A stretch of DNA of 52,064 nucleotides from assembly GCA_001770205.1 (NCBI GenBank), contig MEQL01000015.1, positions 1-52,064 of the forward strand, written 5' to 3'. The position numbers and the translations under genes were made by a program. Under the pieces are notes generated by a model, which was not told the origin of the DNA, searched no databases, and saw only the letters and a program-made list of their open reading frames with translations. The stretch comes from Bdellovibrionales bacterium RIFOXYD12_FULL_39_22. Its GTDB lineage: Bacteria; Bdellovibrionota; Bacteriovoracia; Bacteriovoracales; Bacteriovoracaceae. Shown here in pieces: positions 1 through 7,894 of this stretch (positions within the stretch are counted from its first letter, which is position 1; each line of letters starts with the position of its first letter).

Positions 1-54
1 AGCGGCGAAGTTAGTGCCAGGGTAACTTGGTGTGAGAATAGCACGATGCACCTT
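1..54 (+). rRNA. rrf: 5S ribosomal RNA, 3' part only
   Basis: The first ~54 bases align by eye with the 3' half of bacterial 5S rRNA. The loop E strand GAAGTTAGTG is followed by a short helix IV hairpin. The partner strand TGTGAGAATAG comes next, then the 3' strand that would pair with the missing 5' end. E. coli 5S has GATGGTAGTG and TGCGAGAGTAG at the same places. A strong terminator follows at once, as expected at the end of an rRNA operon. The 5' half lies outside the window. Confidence 0.85.
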
Positions 55-55
55 C

Positions 56-91
56 AAAAAAAGGCCATATGAAAATATGGCCTTTTTTTTT
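56..91 (+). terminator. Rho-independent terminator after 5S rRNA
   Basis: An 8-bp perfect stem (GGCCATAT at 63-70 with ATATGGCC at 75-82) encloses a GAAA tetraloop and is followed by nine T residues. A run of A before the stem could make it work in both directions. It most likely ends the rRNA operon entering from the left. Confidence 0.9.
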
Positions 92-270
92 GCTGAAATT
101 CTTCGTAAGCACATAAGTACAAAACGTAATTAGGCCATCGATAGTTTGCTGTCAAAAATACAGCTTTAACGTTCTAGTTTTAATGTTTATAATAAATTAG
201 CATAATTAATTTGCAAAATTGGCCAGTAGAATTAATCGTATCGTATTTCAAATTACGGAGTTTTATAGAT

Positions 271-1665
271 ATGAGATTGCACGGGAAAATAGGCACTAGA
301 GTTTTGAAAAAATTTGAAGGTTTTTCTTTTGTTGAAATCATGGTTGCCGTCGGACTTACTGGAATGATCTCATTAGGAACAGTTAAAATTATTGACATGA
401 TGAACAGAGGGCAAAAGAATTTAACTCAGCATGTGACAACAAATAGGCTTGATTTTGAAATTATGATGACATTGATGGATAAATCAGGCTGTGAATTGAC
501 AATGAATGGAATAACGCCACCCACGGTAACTGGCGACTCGTTAACCCTTGCCGATCACGGAATAATTGCTCGTGGTGATAGATTAATTACAACTACAGAT
601 TCTGCATTGCCACAAAATGTTCATGATTTTGCACAAGGTGGGATAATGATTCACGAGAGTACCTCTATCCTCAAGGACAGGGATTCAGACTCGTTAGCGC
701 CGGGAGATGGAATTCCAAATCACTACATGTTGAATTTGATGTTTAGAAAAAGGGCCTCGTCAGTTGGCGCAGACTCGATCCCTGTAAAAATCCCGCTATG
801 GGTAATTCAGGATAATGGTGTAGATGGAACAATAACTACATGTTTTACACAGGAAGATGCCTATGTACAGGCGGCATGCGCTTCGCTTTTGGGAACATTA
901 GAATACGGTTATTGCAAGCGATTGCAAATTTTTCAAAGTGGTGTACCTGTTCCGGCAATACCACCTGCTGACGATAATTATTCTATGAGCTTGTTTGGAA
1001 ATTTTTTTGTTAATGGAGAAGGTTCTGGGGCGGGCATAATTTTTCAGGATACTTTGGATGATACTGAGATTGATATAAGAGGTGGGGATTTTTCCGATAA
1101 TAAAATTGCAATGGCCTCAGATCGTATCGCAGGGCAGTTAGTACTTAATGCCGACAATAGTTTTGATTCCACAAAGGGTTATGCAAAATTATTCCTTCTC
1201 GGGAATGAAAGTGTTGAGCTTAGAGCACCTATTTATCATTTTAAATCATTAGATGGGGGGAATACATTTTTAACTGTTACTGATGGCCCTGCCGTTTTTA
1301 ACTATGGACTTACAATAGCTGCTGGTCAATCTATTGGTTTTGCCTCCGATAAATCACAAAAAAAAGAAATTAGTCCTTTGGTCAAAGTTTTAGAAAAAAT
1401 TGAAAAAATTAGCGGGGTAAGTTTTCGCTGGAAAGACTCAAATCAAAAGGATATTGGGGTGATTGCACAAGATATTGAAAAAGTATTTCCTGAATTAGTT
1501 GCCACAAATGGTGAAGATGGAAAACTTATGGTAAAATATCCTCAGCTATCTGCAGTCTCTATTCAGGCCATAAAAGAGCTTCATAAAGAAAATAGATATC
1601 TTCTACAAGAAGTTCAAAGCTTAAAAAAATATCTTTGTGATCGAGATGGGAAGTTTTGCAAGTAG
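271..1665 (+). CDS. Prepilin-type protein with C-terminal S74 intramolecular chaperone domain
   Basis: 464 aa. The ATG at 271 is preferred over an in-frame ATG at 211 because GGAG lies 10 bases before it and it gives a normal prepilin leader of 17 residues. The leader ends at G17, with cleavage before F18 (GFSFVEIMVAVG), Glu at mature position 5 and a hydrophobic helix after it. The middle (~40-350) is of unknown fold. Residues ~359-464 resemble the S74 (endosialidase-type) chaperone that folds trimeric phage fibres and often cleaves itself off: a SD-K-KEI start, the DIGVIAQDIEKVFPELV core and a final coiled coil. Inference: a surface fibre or adhesin inserted through a type IV pilus or type II secretion-like route, or anchored in the membrane by its N-terminal helix. 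The two ends are well supported; the function is not. Confidence 0.8.
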   Translation: MRLHGKIGTRVLKKFEGFSFVEIMVAVGLTGMISLGTVKIIDMMNRGQKNLTQHVTTNRLDFEIMMTLMDKSGCELTMNGITPPTVTGDSLTLADHGIIARGDRLITTTDSALPQNVHDFAQGGIMIHESTSILKDRDSDSLAPGDGIPNHYMLNLMFRKRASSVGADSIPVKIPLWVIQDNGVDGTITTCFTQEDAYVQAACASLLGTLEYGYCKRLQIFQSGVPVPAIPPADDNYSMSLFGNFFVNGEGSGAGIIFQDTLDDTEIDIRGGDFSDNKIAMASDRIAGQLVLNADNSFDSTKGYAKLFLLGNESVELRAPIYHFKSLDGGNTFLTVTDGPAVFNYGLTIAAGQSIGFASDKSQKKEISPLVKVLEKIEKISGVSFRWKDSNQKDIGVIAQDIEKVFPELVATNGEDGKLMVKYPQLSAVSIQAIKELHKENRYLLQEVQSLKKYLCDRDGKFCK

Positions 1666-1671
1666 AGTTTG

Positions 1672-2055
1672 TTAAGTGAATAGATTCCAGCCAATGTCTG
1701 GCCCCAAATATTGAAGAGTAAAATGTTTGGTTTCATCGAGGTTGATCTCTTTTTCAACGATAATGTCGCGAACAGTTCCCATAACTTTTTGACCATTTGA
1801 TAAGATGATGGGGCCATTTCGCCATTTTGTCTTTAGCACATAAAAATGAATTACGGTGGTGATTGCTTCTGGATTAGCAGGCAAAATTATCTTTGCATCA
1901 CCTACAAGGGTATGAGTGGCCGTTTCATTATCTGTAATTTTAATCTCTTTTTTTGCAAATAAATATAACGGGGCATCTTTAATCTTTTGCCCGATAGTCG
2001 CTTTGCCTGCAATTGCGGCCGCAAAAAGAGTCGTCAAAAAACTTCTTCGCTCCAT
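1672..2055 (-). CDS. Tat-leader protein with phage tail-tip-like beta domain
   Basis: 127 aa. The N-terminus carries a twin-arginine-like leader (ERRSFL followed by a small hydrophobic stretch TTLFAAAIAGKA), so export by Tat is possible. Residues ~40-127 recall short beta domains at the ends of phage tail fibres: an ILPAN strand, an NGQKVMG turn and a final LQYLGPDIGWNL strand. In those families the pattern is LPA...NG..I.G...L.Y.GS..GW. GGGAA lies 5 bases before the ATG. The gene lies between two other fibre-like genes and is divergent from the one at 2146. Export plus a fibre tip suggests a small surface-exposed protein. The family assignment rests on memory of the pattern and is tentative. 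Confidence 0.6.
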   Translation of the reverse strand: MERRSFLTTLFAAAIAGKATIGQKIKDAPLYLFAKKEIKITDNETATHTLVGDAKIILPANPEAITTVIHFYVLKTKWRNGPIILSNGQKVMGTVRDIIVEKEINLDETKHFTLQYLGPDIGWNLFT

Positions 2056-2145
2056 AAAGTTCCCGTTGAAATTAAATCGGATATCAATTACCCTACTAGA
2101 GTATTTGTTTGGTTTTTATCTGTCAAAATTTACCTGGAGCTATTT

Positions 2146-2703
2146 ATGGCGTACTACTTAACAACGGCAAATATCCATGTTCCTCCAGCGACTTCAACAG
2201 TGGCCACAGCTGGAACAGGAAATGGTTTAGCGGTAACGGATGGAACTAATGTACCCGCGGGTAATTTTTCAGCAAACAAGGTTTTCAATGCTGTTTGGAA
2301 TGATGTTGCAGATTTTCAATTGTTGAATGACAAATTTATTCCAGGAAAGTGCTATGTCGATCACATAGAAGGTGCACGAATTGCATCACAGCGCTGTCAA
2401 ATGGGGGTAATTGGAATTGCCTCGGATACCTTTGGATATGGTGTCGGTTCAGGGGCAAATGAGAGTGAAGTTCCTATTGCGATTGCCGGTTGGGTTCTTG
2501 CTTTTGTAGATCAAGAATACCCATGTGGAACACCACTGACATGTAATGAGAACGGAGAATTGACAGAGATGTCGTTGGAAGAGAAAAGGGATTATCCAGA
2601 AAGAATAGTCGGTATATATAAAAAACCAGAACGCAATAAAGAGTTTGGGCCAAATAAGAATAAAATCCTGGTAAATGGGCGACACTGGGTTAAGGTCAAA
2701 TAA
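2146..2703 (+). CDS. Phage-structural-like protein (G2-like beta domain)
   Basis: 185 aa from the ATG at 2146, which has GGAG 7 bases upstream. An upstream in-frame ATG would run back through the divergent gene and is unlikely. The N-terminal half is Thr/Ala/Gly-rich. The C-terminal half resembles G2-like domains of phage tail or capsid accessory proteins: 'GIASDTFGYGVGSG', then 'VPIAIAGWVLAFVD', a 'CGTPL' turn, a 'YPERIVGIY' segment and a final 'ILVNGRHWVKVK'. In phage proteins the matching end reads like 'VKVNGRIWIKVK'. There is no signal peptide. No capsid, portal or terminase gene is nearby, so this is not a simple prophage. A part of a surface fibre apparatus with the flanking genes is possible. 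Confidence 0.6.
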   Translation: MAYYLTTANIHVPPATSTVATAGTGNGLAVTDGTNVPAGNFSANKVFNAVWNDVADFQLLNDKFIPGKCYVDHIEGARIASQRCQMGVIGIASDTFGYGVGSGANESEVPIAIAGWVLAFVDQEYPCGTPLTCNENGELTEMSLEEKRDYPERIVGIYKKPERNKEFGPNKNKILVNGRHWVKVK

Positions 2704-3345
2704 TTAGTCTCTTTTAAAAATCAGTCGGGCCACTTCACAATAGTTAAATCCAAATATTTTGCCATCAGATTCGTTGGTAATTTTTATTCCAGATAAACTA
2801 CATGGATGCGTGTCATCTTCTTTTATCTCACCTATATATCTTCGACACAGCTTCACTTTTGTTTCAATATACTTAGAAATATCAAATCCAACATTGAAAT
2901 GATGTTCGATAAATGACCAATCGGAACTACCTGGTATTTTATATTGATAAAACTCTCGAACAGAACACTTTCTAATTGGGCGACAGGTTAAACGGAGACT
3001 TTCGCCAACCACCTGATGATCTCGATGCAAATCACTTTCGCAGGGGCCAAATACAACATCAGGCATATATGTATTAACTTCTTCTTGAAGAATTGAGACA
3101 ACTTCTCGGAAATTGTTATGAAGTGTTAAGTCTGGAATCTCAAAAATTTGATGTGGAATTTTAAGTTCCAACATATTTTCGACAAAAGCTTTTTTTCTAT
3201 GCGTTGAATCTTCTGCGCTCCTTCCGTTACACAACACAATCGCCCTTATCGTGTTCACAGTAGAATATCTGGCCAAAGATCCTCCCAACCCAAACTCAAT
3301 ATCATCTAAATGTGCACCAACCATTAAAATTTTTCTATTTTCCAT
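2704..3345 (-). CDS. PIG-L/LmbE family N-deacetylase
   Basis: 213 aa. The N-terminal motif AHLDDIEFGLGGSLARY matches the metal-binding AHPDD-x(n)-GGT motif of PIG-L/LmbE zinc deacetylases, and HRDH at ~122-125 supplies the third zinc ligand region. Family members remove N-acetyl groups from GlcNAc-type sugars or act on small-molecule glycosides. It overlaps the gene upstream (transketolase C-part) by 22 bases, so the three minus-strand genes at 2704-4485 form one tight operon. In this setting it probably deacetylates an amino-sugar intermediate of the island's product; the substrate is unknown. Confidence 0.85.
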   Translation of the reverse strand: MENRKILMVGAHLDDIEFGLGGSLARYSTVNTIRAIVLCNGRSAEDSTHRKKAFVENMLELKIPHQIFEIPDLTLHNNFREVVSILQEEVNTYMPDVVFGPCESDLHRDHQVVGESLRLTCRPIRKCSVREFYQYKIPGSSDWSFIEHHFNVGFDISKYIETKVKLCRRYIGEIKEDDTHPCSLSGIKITNESDGKIFGFNYCEVARLIFKRD

Positions 3346-3809
3346 TCAACATTATCCCACCCAAGCCTAATAAATCTCACTCCTTTTTTCTGTATTCCTT
3401 CCAAGACATTTTTTATAAAAGTCTTTCTATCGAAAGGAGAATACATTGGAATGCCTAAGGCCTTGCATAATTGCTCATCATCATCGATTAGATGCCCTCT
3501 TCCGGCCACACTATAACACCCATTGTGGCCAGCGTTAACAAAAATAATAGATCCAAAATTTTCAGCAAATCCCTTAATATTGAATTTAATCTGTTCATAC
3601 GCCTTATATATAACAAATCCGGCCACACCATAAATGATTACTTTCTTTCCTTGGGATGCTAGTCCTGCTGCGATATTGACCATGTTAGATTCCTGAACGC
3701 CGCAGTTTATTAAATTACACTTCGTTTCAAATCCCCACATATCACAGTGAAGAAGATAAATGTCATCACACTTCTGACGACTTAAGAAATAGTGCAAGGT
3801 CTTTCTCAT
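3324..3809 (-). CDS. Transketolase-like protein, pyrimidine-binding subunit
   Basis: 161 aa, corresponding to the middle (pyrimidine-binding) domain of transketolase. The typical segment GVQESNMVNIAAGLASQGKK includes the glutamate that activates thiamine diphosphate. It is followed by AGHNGCYSVAGRGHLIDDDE, where transketolases read 'H.s...GedGpTHq..ed'. The usual C-terminal third domain is missing. It overlaps the N-terminal subunit gene by 44 bases, which suggests the two are made together as a split enzyme. Split transketolases of this kind occur in surface-sugar and secondary-metabolite clusters, where they transfer two-carbon units to special acceptors. The neighbouring PIG-L deacetylase supports a sugar role. 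Confidence 0.8.
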   Translation of the reverse strand: MRKTLHYFLSRQKCDDIYLLHCDMWGFETKCNLINCGVQESNMVNIAAGLASQGKKVIIYGVAGFVIYKAYEQIKFNIKGFAENFGSIIFVNAGHNGCYSVAGRGHLIDDDEQLCKALGIPMYSPFDRKTFIKNVLEGIQKKGVRFIRLGWDNVEWKIEKF

Positions 3810-4485
3810 TCAATTTCCTATAATGCCATTTTTTTGGATTTAACTCCATTTCAGGAACACCAAATCCCTTTATTGTTTTAAAAAAAACCGCTGTGGGGCG
3901 ACATCTTTTTAATTTATTCATTACTGTTATGATTTGCTTATGATCATATCCATCAACAAAATGGAAATCCCAGCTATAATTGATAAGTAATTGCGTTACT
4001 GGCCCGACGTCTAGTATTTCACTGGTTTTTCCAGTTACCTGAGAGTTGTTATAATCGACTGTAAGAAAAATATTTTTTAACTGGTGATGACCAATAAACC
4101 CGATGGCCTCCAACGTATTACCCATTTGTAAAGAGGCATCAGATATGTTTACCCAGACATTTTTGGTAGTTGTTAAAGCAATTCCACTTGCAACTCCCAG
4201 AGCATTTCCCATTGTCTCTTCGCTGAAAGCGACAAACGGAACTTCATCATGCTTCACGCCACTAGATAATTTCTCAATGTTGGCAATAAGCTTTAGTCTT
4301 TCCCAAACTAAGTAATAGGCCTGCGCCCCAAATGGTTTTCCAATACAAATAATGTCATCTAATGTAATAAACTTATCTGTAAAAAGGATATCAATGTAGG
4401 ACAGCATAGATAATGCCGATGGTATGTGAGACAGTCCATTTTTATAAGAGTAGCAGAGTAGTTGTTTTATGAGGTCTCTGTTCAT
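3766..4485 (-). CDS. Transketolase-like protein, ThDP/Mg-binding subunit
   Basis: 239 aa, matching the N-terminal diphosphate-binding domain of transketolase. Visible are GKPFGAQAYYLVWER near the start (usual 'kGHaa.AlYa.L'), then EETMGNALGVASGIAL, the metal-binding segment, and 'IKGFGVPEME' near the end. The canonical GDG triad at the start of the metal motif reads SDA here (ISDASLQMGNTLEAI...VDYNN); the aspartate and the distal Asn-Asn are kept. The His of the usual GH step is replaced by KP. The enzyme may still bind thiamine diphosphate, but the reaction may differ from housekeeping transketolase. It is the first gene of the 4485-2704 operon. Confidence 0.82.
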   Translation of the reverse strand: MNRDLIKQLLCYSYKNGLSHIPSALSMLSYIDILFTDKFITLDDIICIGKPFGAQAYYLVWERLKLIANIEKLSSGVKHDEVPFVAFSEETMGNALGVASGIALTTTKNVWVNISDASLQMGNTLEAIGFIGHHQLKNIFLTVDYNNSQVTGKTSEILDVGPVTQLLINYSWDFHFVDGYDHKQIITVMNKLKRCRPTAVFFKTIKGFGVPEMELNPKKWHYRKLNEKDLALFLKSSEV

Positions 4486-4630
4486 TAGTGCGTTTCTTGT
4501 ATTTTATTGCAAATGAAAATTTATTCCTCAAGCTGGATAAGTGATTATTAATTACACTACATGAAATTTTGACAAAACAACAGCTGGCAGATACACTTTT
4601 TTTGTATGGGCCAAATATCAGAGGTGCTCC

Positions 4631-5398
4631 ATGGAACATAACAATCTATTAGATGAACTGAAGAAAATCTACAAAATGCACTCGTATCAATGGTCAGATA
4701 AAATCGACCTCGAACATTTAACCGGATGCTACTTCCACCATCCGGTTAACGGTATAAATATATTCGTACGTAGTTTGCATCGAAGAGATTTTTTTTCGGA
4801 GGATGAAATCGATATTCTTGATGCGCTAAGACGTTATCCAGTTGGCCCTAGTCAGAAAACAATTGTTGATTTGTATCTGTCAAAATATATTGAGCGGCCA
4901 GAATTGCTTGATAAAGAGATGGATTTTTTTTTACATAAATATAAAAAATATTTCCCCAAGTTATATATCCACAAGGAATTTATAATCGTTGAAGATTACC
5001 GCTTAAAAAGCAGTGACTGGATAACTTTTACTCCAGAGATGGCCAAAAAACATTCTTCGCAATACTTTGATTTTTTAAATAACTATTACAGCGATACAAA
5101 GCAAGACTCTCATGTTCTTCGGATACATAGTATTTACTTTTCAAATTTATTATTTAATAAAAAAACCAAAAGGTTTGTTTTTACAAACCTTGGCTATTTT
5201 GAACCAGGGCCATTCACTTATCCCTACCTATTAATTGATGATAGAGATATTCATAATATTCGATATTACAATTTTGCGCCAGGAGTAGAGTATCCCTTTA
5301 AACCGTATGATGCCTGCAATTTAAGGTTAAAATTTCAATTGATGCGGAAAAAGATTAATTTAGTACAAGAGGCCATCGGTAAACATTTGCCCGAATGA
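4631..5398 (+). CDS. Unknown protein, possibly a degenerate kinase-fold (APH-like) protein
   Basis: 255 aa. GAGGTG stands 4 bases before the ATG. There is no signal peptide or clear membrane segment. Near residues 170-205 a stretch reads RIHSIYFSNLLFNKKTKR then FTNLGYFEPGPFTYP. In spacing it resembles the aminoglycoside phosphotransferase pattern 'HGDlh.gNlLf......iiDwey.gpGp..yD'. The catalytic HGD is not preserved and the metal-binding Asp of the second motif is replaced. If the fold is right, activity would be lost or altered. It leads a plus-strand set (4631-8698) that includes a GT2 enzyme and two radical SAM genes. The function is not recognised. Confidence 0.6.
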   Translation: MEHNNLLDELKKIYKMHSYQWSDKIDLEHLTGCYFHHPVNGINIFVRSLHRRDFFSEDEIDILDALRRYPVGPSQKTIVDLYLSKYIERPELLDKEMDFFLHKYKKYFPKLYIHKEFIIVEDYRLKSSDWITFTPEMAKKHSSQYFDFLNNYYSDTKQDSHVLRIHSIYFSNLLFNKKTKRFVFTNLGYFEPGPFTYPYLLIDDRDIHNIRYYNFAPGVEYPFKPYDACNLRLKFQLMRKKINLVQEAIGKHLPE

Positions 5399-5435
5399 TT
5401 GAGAACTTACTGAATTTAAAATTTGAATACTTTTT

Positions 5436-6044
5436 ATGCAAGATAAAGTTAAATTAAGTATTTTAATATTAACACATAATAGGCCTATATTGTTTCAAAG
5501 GTGTATTGGTTCGGCACTAGAAAACAGGCCAAGTGGTGTAGAAATTATTGTCAATAATGATTCACAAGACATTAAAGAAATTCCAGGCGCTAAATATTTC
5601 TATGAAAAACACGATGACTTATCTCTGGTTTATAAGTTTTTATTTGATAATGCAAAAGGTGAATTTGTATATTTTCTCGAAGATGACGACTATCTCATGA
5701 AGAACTTCTATAAGGTAGTTATGGGTATTAAGCAAAACACTATCTTTCGATATTTTCCTGAAAAAAACATTAAGCTGTACTACGAGTACTTCAAAGATGA
5801 AGGAAAGTTTAAAACTGAATTTCAGCTGGGCCAAATTATATTTAAAAAAGAAACGGTAAAGAATTTTCCAATAGGAAATAGATTAGATAATGATTTTTTG
5901 CTTTATCTTGAAGCGAATGCAAATGAAAAATTTATAAAAAACGAAGCCTGTCTTTACGTTCAAACTCTCGATGGCAAAGATAATATTAGTTATCCATTGT
6001 TAAACAGAGATGTTCGATTTGTTGGAGATGGATGTGGAATATAA
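5436..6044 (+). CDS. Family 2 glycosyltransferase-like protein
   Basis: 202 aa. The N-terminus KLSILILTHNRPILFQRCI is the typical first strand and turn of GT-A fold family 2 glycosyltransferases. 'EIIVNNDSQD' stands where 'iivvDDgS.D' is usual, and FLEDDDYLM carries the DxD-type metal/nucleotide-sugar site at ~84-90. At about 200 residues it is a minimal catalytic domain without membrane segments, so a soluble enzyme using a nucleotide-sugar donor is likely. The first Asp pair is partly replaced by Asn-Asn. It overlaps the next radical SAM gene by 35 bases, which indicates co-expression. Confidence 0.78.
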   Translation: MQDKVKLSILILTHNRPILFQRCIGSALENRPSGVEIIVNNDSQDIKEIPGAKYFYEKHDDLSLVYKFLFDNAKGEFVYFLEDDDYLMKNFYKVVMGIKQNTIFRYFPEKNIKLYYEYFKDEGKFKTEFQLGQIIFKKETVKNFPIGNRLDNDFLLYLEANANEKFIKNEACLYVQTLDGKDNISYPLLNRDVRFVGDGCGI

Positions 6045-6972
6045 TAGGCAATATGATAAATCACACAAAATACAAAGGCTCTATGTTCACTGGGATGTAA
6101 GTACTCAATGTAACTTTAACTGCTCATACTGTTATTCGCTTGCAGATTATTATTCTGAGTGGAACAGAATTGATTCTTGGGCCAGGCAGAAGTTAGTTAT
6201 CAGAAATATTTCAAAATCGCACCTGCCTGTTTTTTTAGGCCTTCTTGGTGGAGAGCCAACAATTCATCCTAACTACGAGGAGCTGGTTCGATTATGCCAT
6301 GAAGCTATTTCGACTCAAAAAGATGGAAGGTTATATATTACGACCAACGGTTCTCGGCCAACGAATTGGTTTGAAAGGCACAGATTCTATGAGAATACGT
6401 ATTTTTTATGGAGTGCACATTTTGAATATGAAAAATATTATGGTTTAAACTTCGAGTTAATGATCAACAATATTAAAATTATGAAGGAAAAAGGATTTCG
6501 AAATAAGGTTAATGTCATGCTTATTCCAGATAAGCAGCAATGGCCCAAAATTCATAAATTAGTCGATGAATTGGAAAAACTGGGGGTTGAGATTCATCCA
6601 CATTTTCTCTATGAGAAAGGTAATGTACACAGATTGCATGAATATTCCGATGAGTTTTATGATGAATTTGCAAGGTTTCAAAATTATCCGGGGCAATTTA
6701 TTTTTGAGGGGCCAACTGATAACCATGCCTACAACGACTATGACATATTTCATAATAAGCATACTTGTTTTACTGGATGGGATTGTTGGAATAATAATTA
6801 TGAAATTAACTATAAAGGCAAGGTGACTCGTTTTTGTTTTAAAGAAAATAGTGATTTAATAACTAATTTTAATTTTTTTAAGAATATTAAAGAAGTGCTT
6901 CCCTTGCAATGCCCCCACGAGACATGCAACTGTGATGGATTGCTGAAAATATATAAGGAAAAAATTGTTTAA
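6010..6972 (+). CDS. Radical SAM protein (GGEPTxHP subfamily)
   Basis: 320 aa. The [4Fe-4S]-SAM motif CxxxCxxC is at C34, C38 and C41 (QCNFNCSYCY), and the SAM-contacting LGGEPTIHP follows at ~80. YITTNGS marks strand beta-4. The C-terminal third has further cysteines ending in CPHETCNC, a pattern shared with the paralogues at 6965, 22063 and (partly) 18066; it probably holds an auxiliary Fe-S cluster of the SPASM/twitch kind. The gene overlaps the glycosyltransferase before it and shares 8 bases with the next gene. The reaction is unknown: peptide or sugar chemistry are both possible. Confidence 0.88.
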   Translation: MFDLLEMDVEYNRQYDKSHKIQRLYVHWDVSTQCNFNCSYCYSLADYYSEWNRIDSWARQKLVIRNISKSHLPVFLGLLGGEPTIHPNYEELVRLCHEAISTQKDGRLYITTNGSRPTNWFERHRFYENTYFLWSAHFEYEKYYGLNFELMINNIKIMKEKGFRNKVNVMLIPDKQQWPKIHKLVDELEKLGVEIHPHFLYEKGNVHRLHEYSDEFYDEFARFQNYPGQFIFEGPTDNHAYNDYDIFHNKHTCFTGWDCWNNNYEINYKGKVTRFCFKENSDLITNFNFFKNIKEVLPLQCPHETCNCDGLLKIYKEKIV

Positions 6973-7858
6973 CTTTGACTCTAACACTCAATTTGATTCA
7001 GTCGGTAAAGATTACCCAATGGCCGAGTTTAGTTGGGCGATAACGAATTCATGTAACTATAATTGCAGTTATTGTTACGCAAAAAAATCAATGGAGAATT
7101 CCAAGGATGGGGATACAAGTTATAAATTTATACTTCAGAGATTGAAAATGTGTCAGGTGGTTTTTGATATAGCGCTGGTTGGAGGTGAGCCCACTAGACA
7201 TCCTAAGTTACAATTTATTATAGATGAGCTGGATAAAATAGAAAATTGCAGAGTACTAGAAATCTATTCTAACTTTACAAGGCCTGTCGATTATTATTTT
7301 AAATGGAGAAACATAAAAAAGTTGAATTTGAAAATGTCATATCACTCAGAATATCATGACAATTTTATAGGTAAGCTAAAAAAAGCAATTGAAGAAAAAA
7401 AGACCAATTTTTTGGTGCTTATAAATTTAAGTCCTAATGATAAATATTGGAACAACACGGAAGAGATTTTGAAGCTATGTAAGAATAATGGCATTGAATA
7501 TGAGATTAATTATTTATTAAGTACAGAAACTGTGCAAATAAACTATACAGAAAAGTTTTATGAATTTTTTGATGATTATATAACTGATAATATGAACGCA
7601 GAAGTTGAGCATATCATTGGCAATAAAATATACTCCATTCCAGAATCAAAAATCTTTAAATTAGGTCTATCATATCGAGGAATGAGTTGTATCCCCAGAA
7701 TGTATAGAATAGAAAGTAGCGGGGATATTATCAATAGCTGTAGCGGTAAAAGGCCAAGGTTAGTTATAAGAGAAGAAGAACTTGCTCAGAGCTACATTTG
7801 TCAGTACCAGTCTTGTGGTTGTAGCGCAATGCTGCTATTTAATAAGGTAAGAAAATAA
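6965..7858 (+). CDS. Radical SAM protein, close paralogue of the one at 22063
   Basis: 297 aa. Translation appears to start at TTG, overlapping the end of the previous gene; the paralogue at 22063 begins at the same residue (MQNFNSSTQFD against MFNFDSNTQFD). The cluster motif is at C30, C34 and C37 (SCNYNCSYCYAKK), followed by VGGEPTRHPKLQFI. The end carries C-x(17)-C and then CQYQSCGCS, probably an auxiliary cluster. The two paralogues are similar along their whole length, including the segments QRLKMCQV(V/C)FDI and GMSC(I/F)PRMYRIES. Function unknown. The tight overlap places it in the 5436-8698 transcription unit. Confidence 0.88.
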   Translation: MFNFDSNTQFDSVGKDYPMAEFSWAITNSCNYNCSYCYAKKSMENSKDGDTSYKFILQRLKMCQVVFDIALVGGEPTRHPKLQFIIDELDKIENCRVLEIYSNFTRPVDYYFKWRNIKKLNLKMSYHSEYHDNFIGKLKKAIEEKKTNFLVLINLSPNDKYWNNTEEILKLCKNNGIEYEINYLLSTETVQINYTEKFYEFFDDYITDNMNAEVEHIIGNKIYSIPESKIFKLGLSYRGMSCIPRMYRIESSGDIINSCSGKRPRLVIREEELAQSYICQYQSCGCSAMLLFNKVRK

Positions 7859-7894
7859 AAACAACACAAGTGATATTTGGGGGCCAGAGAAGTA

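Noticed and set aside
271..2703. Prophage
   Set aside because: Fibre-like proteins only; no capsid, terminase, portal, integrase or lysis gene was seen near them.
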